Shown here piece after piece: positions 4,862 through 7,771 of a stretch of DNA of 7,771 bases. The notes under the pieces are model-generated. The model had not been told where the DNA came from, did not search any database, and saw nothing but the letters and a program-made list of their open reading frames with translations. Made by a program: the position numbers and the translations under genes. The stretch comes from Gemmatimonadota bacterium (GTDB lineage: Bacteria > Gemmatimonadota > Gemmatimonadetes > Gemmatimonadales > GWC2-71-9): positions 1 to 7,771 of the forward strand of contig QHUE01000109.1 of assembly GCA_003221825.1 (NCBI GenBank), written 5' to 3'. The first letter of the stretch is position 1; each line of letters begins with the position of its first letter.

Positions 4862-6014
4862 AGGCGCGCTGCGCCGCGCCGGTCCTCCCGCGCTCATCGC
4901 CGCCGCGCTGCTGTTCGGCGTGCTCTCGGTCGGGTATGCCTGGATCGTGGCGCGCCACCTGCGCAACGATGCCCGCGAGACCAGCCGCATGCTCGGGCAT
5001 GTGTTCGCCGGGTTGAACGATCCGCGCGAAGGGGCCGCGGCCGACGCCCTGCTCGCGCTGGCCGACGAAGTGCGGCGGCTCGGCATCCCGCTCGCGGTCA
5101 CCGACACCGCCGGCCGCATCACCGCCCTCGATAACGCGCCGTTCGACACCGACGCCAGCGAGCCGACGCGGCGCGACTGGATCACGGAGCTGGATCGCAT
5201 CAACGCGCCGTTGACGCAACCCGGCGTCGGCACGATCCACTATGGGGCCCTGCCGGCCGCCCGGGCCTTCACGGGTCTCGCCATCCTGCAGGGCGCGATG
5301 TTCCTCTGTCTCGTGCTGCTCGCGGTGTGGGCGATGCGTGCGCGCGTCGCCGCGGCGCGCGATCGCCTCTGGGTGGCGATGGCGCGCGAGTCGGCGCATC
5401 AGCTCGGCACGCCGCTGATGAGCCTCACGGGTTGGATTGATTACCTGCGGGAGAATCCCGGTACGCCCGGGAGCGAGCTGGTCGTGCATCTTGAAGCGGA
5501 CGCGGAGCGCCTGCAGCGCGTCGCGAAGCGCTTTGAGCGCATCGGCCGTCCCGCGCGCCGCGAACCCGTCGGGTTGGGCACCGTGGCCGAGCGGGTGGCG
5601 GCGTATTTCCGGCCCCGGCTGCCGACGCTGGCCCATTCGGTGACCATCGCGCTGACCTCGCCGGGAGCCGGGCCAACCGCGACCGGCGATCCGGTGCTGA
5701 TCGAATGGGCGCTCGAAGTGATCGTAAAGAATGCCGTCGACGCCTTGAGCGGCCGCGGGGGCCGGATCGAGATCGACGTGGAAAGCCGCGATGGCGTCGG
5801 CCGCGTGAGCATACGGGACGATGGCCCCGGCGTGGCGCCGGATATCCAGGGCCAGCTGTTCGAGCCCGGCGCTTCCAGCAAGACGGGCGGCTGGGGGATC
5901 GGCCTGGCGCTCGCGCGTCGCATCGTCGAACAACAGCATGGGGGCCGGGTCGACTTTCACCCGGGCCCGGAGGGCAGGGGTTCCGTATTCGTGCTTGAAT
6001 TCCCGCTGACATGA
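4836..6014 (+). CDS. membrane sensor histidine kinase
   Basis: This 392-aa inner-membrane kinase is predicted to sense a signal and pass phosphate to a response regulator. Hydrophobic segments at about 18-39 and 145-167 flank a periplasmic region of roughly 105 residues with no domain I recognise. The dimerisation and phosphoacceptor region follows directly, with no HAMP or PAS linker evident. H188 lies in SAHQLGTPLMSL, with T192 at the HxxxT position associated with phosphatase activity. The ATP-binding domain has an N-box with N299 (VKNAVDAL), a G1 box DDGPG (328-332) and a G2 box GWGIGL (352-357). The H-box reads HQLGTPL instead of the common HELRTPL. The surrounding W-V-A-M-A-R-E-S-A-H-Q pattern resembles kinases I associate with Bacteroidetes and Gemmatimonadota. 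ATG 4836 lies within serS (26-bp overlap), implying translational coupling, and no Shine-Dalgarno sequence is seen. The TGA stop overlaps the helicase ATG. No response regulator adjoins it on this strand. Confidence 0.9.
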   Translation: MSALIELPKGALRRAGPPALIAAALLFGVLSVGYAWIVARHLRNDARETSRMLGHVFAGLNDPREGAAADALLALADEVRRLGIPLAVTDTAGRITALDNAPFDTDASEPTRRDWITELDRINAPLTQPGVGTIHYGALPAARAFTGLAILQGAMFLCLVLLAVWAMRARVAAARDRLWVAMARESAHQLGTPLMSLTGWIDYLRENPGTPGSELVVHLEADAERLQRVAKRFERIGRPARREPVGLGTVAERVAAYFRPRLPTLAHSVTIALTSPGAGPTATGDPVLIEWALEVIVKNAVDALSGRGGRIEIDVESRDGVGRVSIRDDGPGVAPDIQGQLFEPGASSKTGGWGIGLALARRIVEQQHGGRVDFHPGPEGRGSVFVLEFPLT

Positions 6015-7771
6015 CCGCGTCGCATCCCTTGCCGTTGAATCCCGCGCAGCGGGAGGCGGTCGAGCATCCCGGTGGACCGTTGCTCGTGCTGGCCGGGGCG
6101 GGGTCGGGGAAAACACGCGTCCTGACGGCCCGCATCGCACACCTGATCACGCAGCTGCACGTCGCGCCGCAACGCATTTTCGCAGTGACATTTACCAACA
6201 AGGCCGCGGGGGAAATGCGCACTCGCATTGCCCAGCTGCTCGGCGCCGATCCGCGGGGGCTATGGATCGGCACCTTTCATTCGCTGTCCGCCCGATTCCT
6301 GCGCCGGGAGGCGCCCCTCCTCGGGTTCGGGCCGAACTTCACGATCTACGACGCCGATGACTCGGAGGCGCTGGTCAAGCGCCTCCTCGAGGCGCGCCAG
6401 CTTTCACCCAAGGCCCACCCGCCGCGCACGGTCCATGGACTGATTTCGAGCGCCAAAAACCGCATGCTGTCGCCCGAGGAGCTCGGCGCGCGGGCGGACA
6501 CGCCCATGGTGAAGGTCGCCGCAGACATCTACGCCGCGCTGGGACCTGCCTTGAAGCAGGCCAACGCGATGGATTTCGACGATCTGCTCCTGCATCCCCT
6601 GACGCTGTTCCGGGAGCACGCCGAGCGGCTCGTGTACTGGCAGGACCGCTTCCAGCACGTCCTGGTGGACGAGTTCCAGGACACGAACGCCGCGCAGTAT
6701 TTGCTCGTGAAGCATCTCGCCAGACGGCACGGCAATCTCTGCGTGGTCGGTGACGACGACCAGGCGATTTACGGCTGGCGCGGCGCCGACGTGCGCCATA
6801 TGCTGACGTTTCAGAACGACTTCCCCGGGACGAAGCTCGTCCGGCTCGAACAGAACTACCGCTCGACGCAGATCATCCTCGATGCGGCCAACGGCATCAT
6901 CGCCGAAAACACGGCCCGGCTCGGCAAGACGCTCTTCACGGAGAAGCAGGGTGGGGCGCCGGTCACGCTGCTGAGCTCGGCCGATGAGCGAGACGAGGCC
7001 GAATGGCTGGCCAATGAGTACGCCCGCCGCGCGGCGGAGGGCGACGTCGCGTACGAGGGAATGGCGATCCTGTACCGCACCAACGCGCAGTCCCGTCCGC
7101 TCGAGGAGGCGTTCCGGTTCCGCGGCATCCCCTACCGGTTGATCGGCGCCGTCAGCTTCTACGAGCGCCGCGAGGTGAAAGACCTGCTGGCCTACCTGCG
7201 GCTGATCGCCAACCCGGCCGACGATGAGGCTTTCCTCAGAGTTGTGAATGTCCCGCGGCGCGGCATCGGCGACGCCTCCCTGACCGTGCTGGGGCAGGCC
7301 GCCGGCGGTTGGCAGAAGCCGCTGCTGGAGGCCGCCCGCCGCGCCGGCAACGTGGGTGAGCTCCGCCCCAACGTGCGGGAGGCGCTGATGGGCGTAGCGT
7401 CCCTGCTCGACCGGCTGCGCGACGCCGTGGGGCAGGCCGATCCCGCCACCGCGCTCGAGACGATCCTCGCGACGACGGGCTACGAACAGTACCTGGCCGA
7501 TGAAGGCGCCGAGGGGATGGAACGGATCGAGAACGTGCGGGAGCTGGTGGCGGGCGCCGCGGCGTGGGCGGAGGTCCAGGATCCCGACGCCGCGGAAGGC
7601 ACGGGCAGTCCCGTGGAGCGCTACCTGACGCAGGCCGCCCTCGTCACACCGGCGGACGAGGACCGGGACGAGCCGGGGGTCACGCTGCTCACCGCGCACA
7701 TGGCGAAGGGACTCGAGTGGCCGATCGTGGCGCTCGCGGGTCTGGAGGATGGACTCTTCCCGCTCGGTCGC
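6011..7771 (+). CDS. uvrD: UvrD/PcrA-type superfamily 1 DNA helicase (3' end outside window)
   Basis: This is an ATP-dependent 3'-5' DNA helicase of the UvrD/PcrA/Rep family, acting in DNA repair and in clearing replication forks. An uninterrupted frame of 587 codons runs to the window edge. The motifs appear in order: Q motif LNPAQREAV (9-17), Walker A AGAGSGKT (28-35), Ia FTNKAAGEM (61-69), FHSL (89-92), the family segment AMDFDDLLL (186-194), Walker B VDEFQDTN (219-226), motif III VGDDDQAIYGWRGAD (246-260), motif IV LEQNYRST (279-286), FYERREVKDLLAYLRL (383-398), VPRRGIG (414-420), and motif V TAHMAKGLEW (561-570). Motif VI (typically VALTRA) and the C-terminal tail lie beyond the window. 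Since family members usually have about 650-780 residues, roughly 65-190 are missing. The start is ATG 6011, overlapping the kinase stop by 4 nt (ATGA) with no Shine-Dalgarno sequence, so translation is probably coupled. UvrD, PcrA and Rep cannot be told apart with certainty here. The triple Asp of motif III with GWRGA is closest to UvrD. Confidence 0.95.
   Translation, partial: MTASHPLPLNPAQREAVEHPGGPLLVLAGAGSGKTRVLTARIAHLITQLHVAPQRIFAVTFTNKAAGEMRTRIAQLLGADPRGLWIGTFHSLSARFLRREAPLLGFGPNFTIYDADDSEALVKRLLEARQLSPKAHPPRTVHGLISSAKNRMLSPEELGARADTPMVKVAADIYAALGPALKQANAMDFDDLLLHPLTLFREHAERLVYWQDRFQHVLVDEFQDTNAAQYLLVKHLARRHGNLCVVGDDDQAIYGWRGADVRHMLTFQNDFPGTKLVRLEQNYRSTQIILDAANGIIAENTARLGKTLFTEKQGGAPVTLLSSADERDEAEWLANEYARRAAEGDVAYEGMAILYRTNAQSRPLEEAFRFRGIPYRLIGAVSFYERREVKDLLAYLRLIANPADDEAFLRVVNVPRRGIGDASLTVLGQAAGGWQKPLLEAARRAGNVGELRPNVREALMGVASLLDRLRDAVGQADPATALETILATTGYEQYLADEGAEGMERIENVRELVAGAAAWAEVQDPDAAEGTGSPVERYLTQAALVTPADEDRDEPGVTLLTAHMAKGLEWPIVALAGLEDGLFPLGR

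Noticed and set aside
3470..5233. Long minus-strand open frame (587 codons) opposite serS and the kinase start
   Set aside because: It is antisense to unmistakable serS. The composition is low-complexity Arg/Ala/Gln-rich, and there is no domain or start signal.
4656..6140. Minus-strand open frame (494 codons) opposite the histidine kinase
   Set aside because: It is antisense to a kinase with all catalytic boxes, and the translation is biased toward Arg, Ala, Gly and His with no motif.
6404..7699. Minus-strand open frame (431 codons) opposite the helicase
   Set aside because: The plus-strand frame carries all expected SF1 helicase motifs in order without interruption. The antisense frame is a GC-driven shadow.

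Overview
The window is dense, GC-rich bacterial chromosomal DNA, almost entirely coding. It holds two divergent gene groups separated by a single intergenic gap of about 97 bp (2947-3043). The most likely source is Gemmatimonadota or a relative in the FCB group. This is inferred from the high GC content, mostly Shine-Dalgarno-free starts, an alternative (Bacteroidetes-type) GlmU-like protein, and a histidine kinase whose H-box reads HQLGTPL. There is no direct taxonomic marker such as rRNA. I see no sign of mobile DNA, CRISPR or RNA genes.

Minus-strand operon, read leftward from 2946 to 1: a small Roadblock/LC7 protein; a stand-alone receiver-domain response regulator (15 bp gap); a mannose-1-phosphate guanylyltransferase (4-nt GTGA overlap); a GlmU-like bifunctional-type sugar nucleotidyltransferase/acetyltransferase (4-nt GTGA overlap); and the first four codons of another gene (4-nt ATGA overlap) that leaves the window. 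The two sugar-nucleotide genes point to precursor supply for cell envelope or exopolysaccharide. The Roadblock and receiver genes ahead of them look like a small signalling module, whose targets are not visible.

Plus-strand operon, read rightward from 3044 to 7771: a small lipoprotein of unknown function, seryl-tRNA synthetase serS (3 bp gap), a membrane sensor histidine kinase (26-bp overlap with serS), and a UvrD/PcrA-type superfamily 1 helicase (4-nt ATGA overlap) cut off by the window end before motif VI. The kinase has no adjacent response regulator on its own strand. The nearest is the receiver-only protein in the divergent operon.

The gap holds two plausible back-to-back sigma70-like promoters, one per operon. 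Each has a -10 of the form TANGTT and ends only 11-13 nt before its ATG, so both first genes would be nearly leaderless. I see no clearly novel defence or mobile system. The points most worth following are the unknown lipoprotein tied to serS, the Roadblock/receiver pair, the possible cross-operon kinase-receiver pairing, and the near-leaderless divergent promoters.
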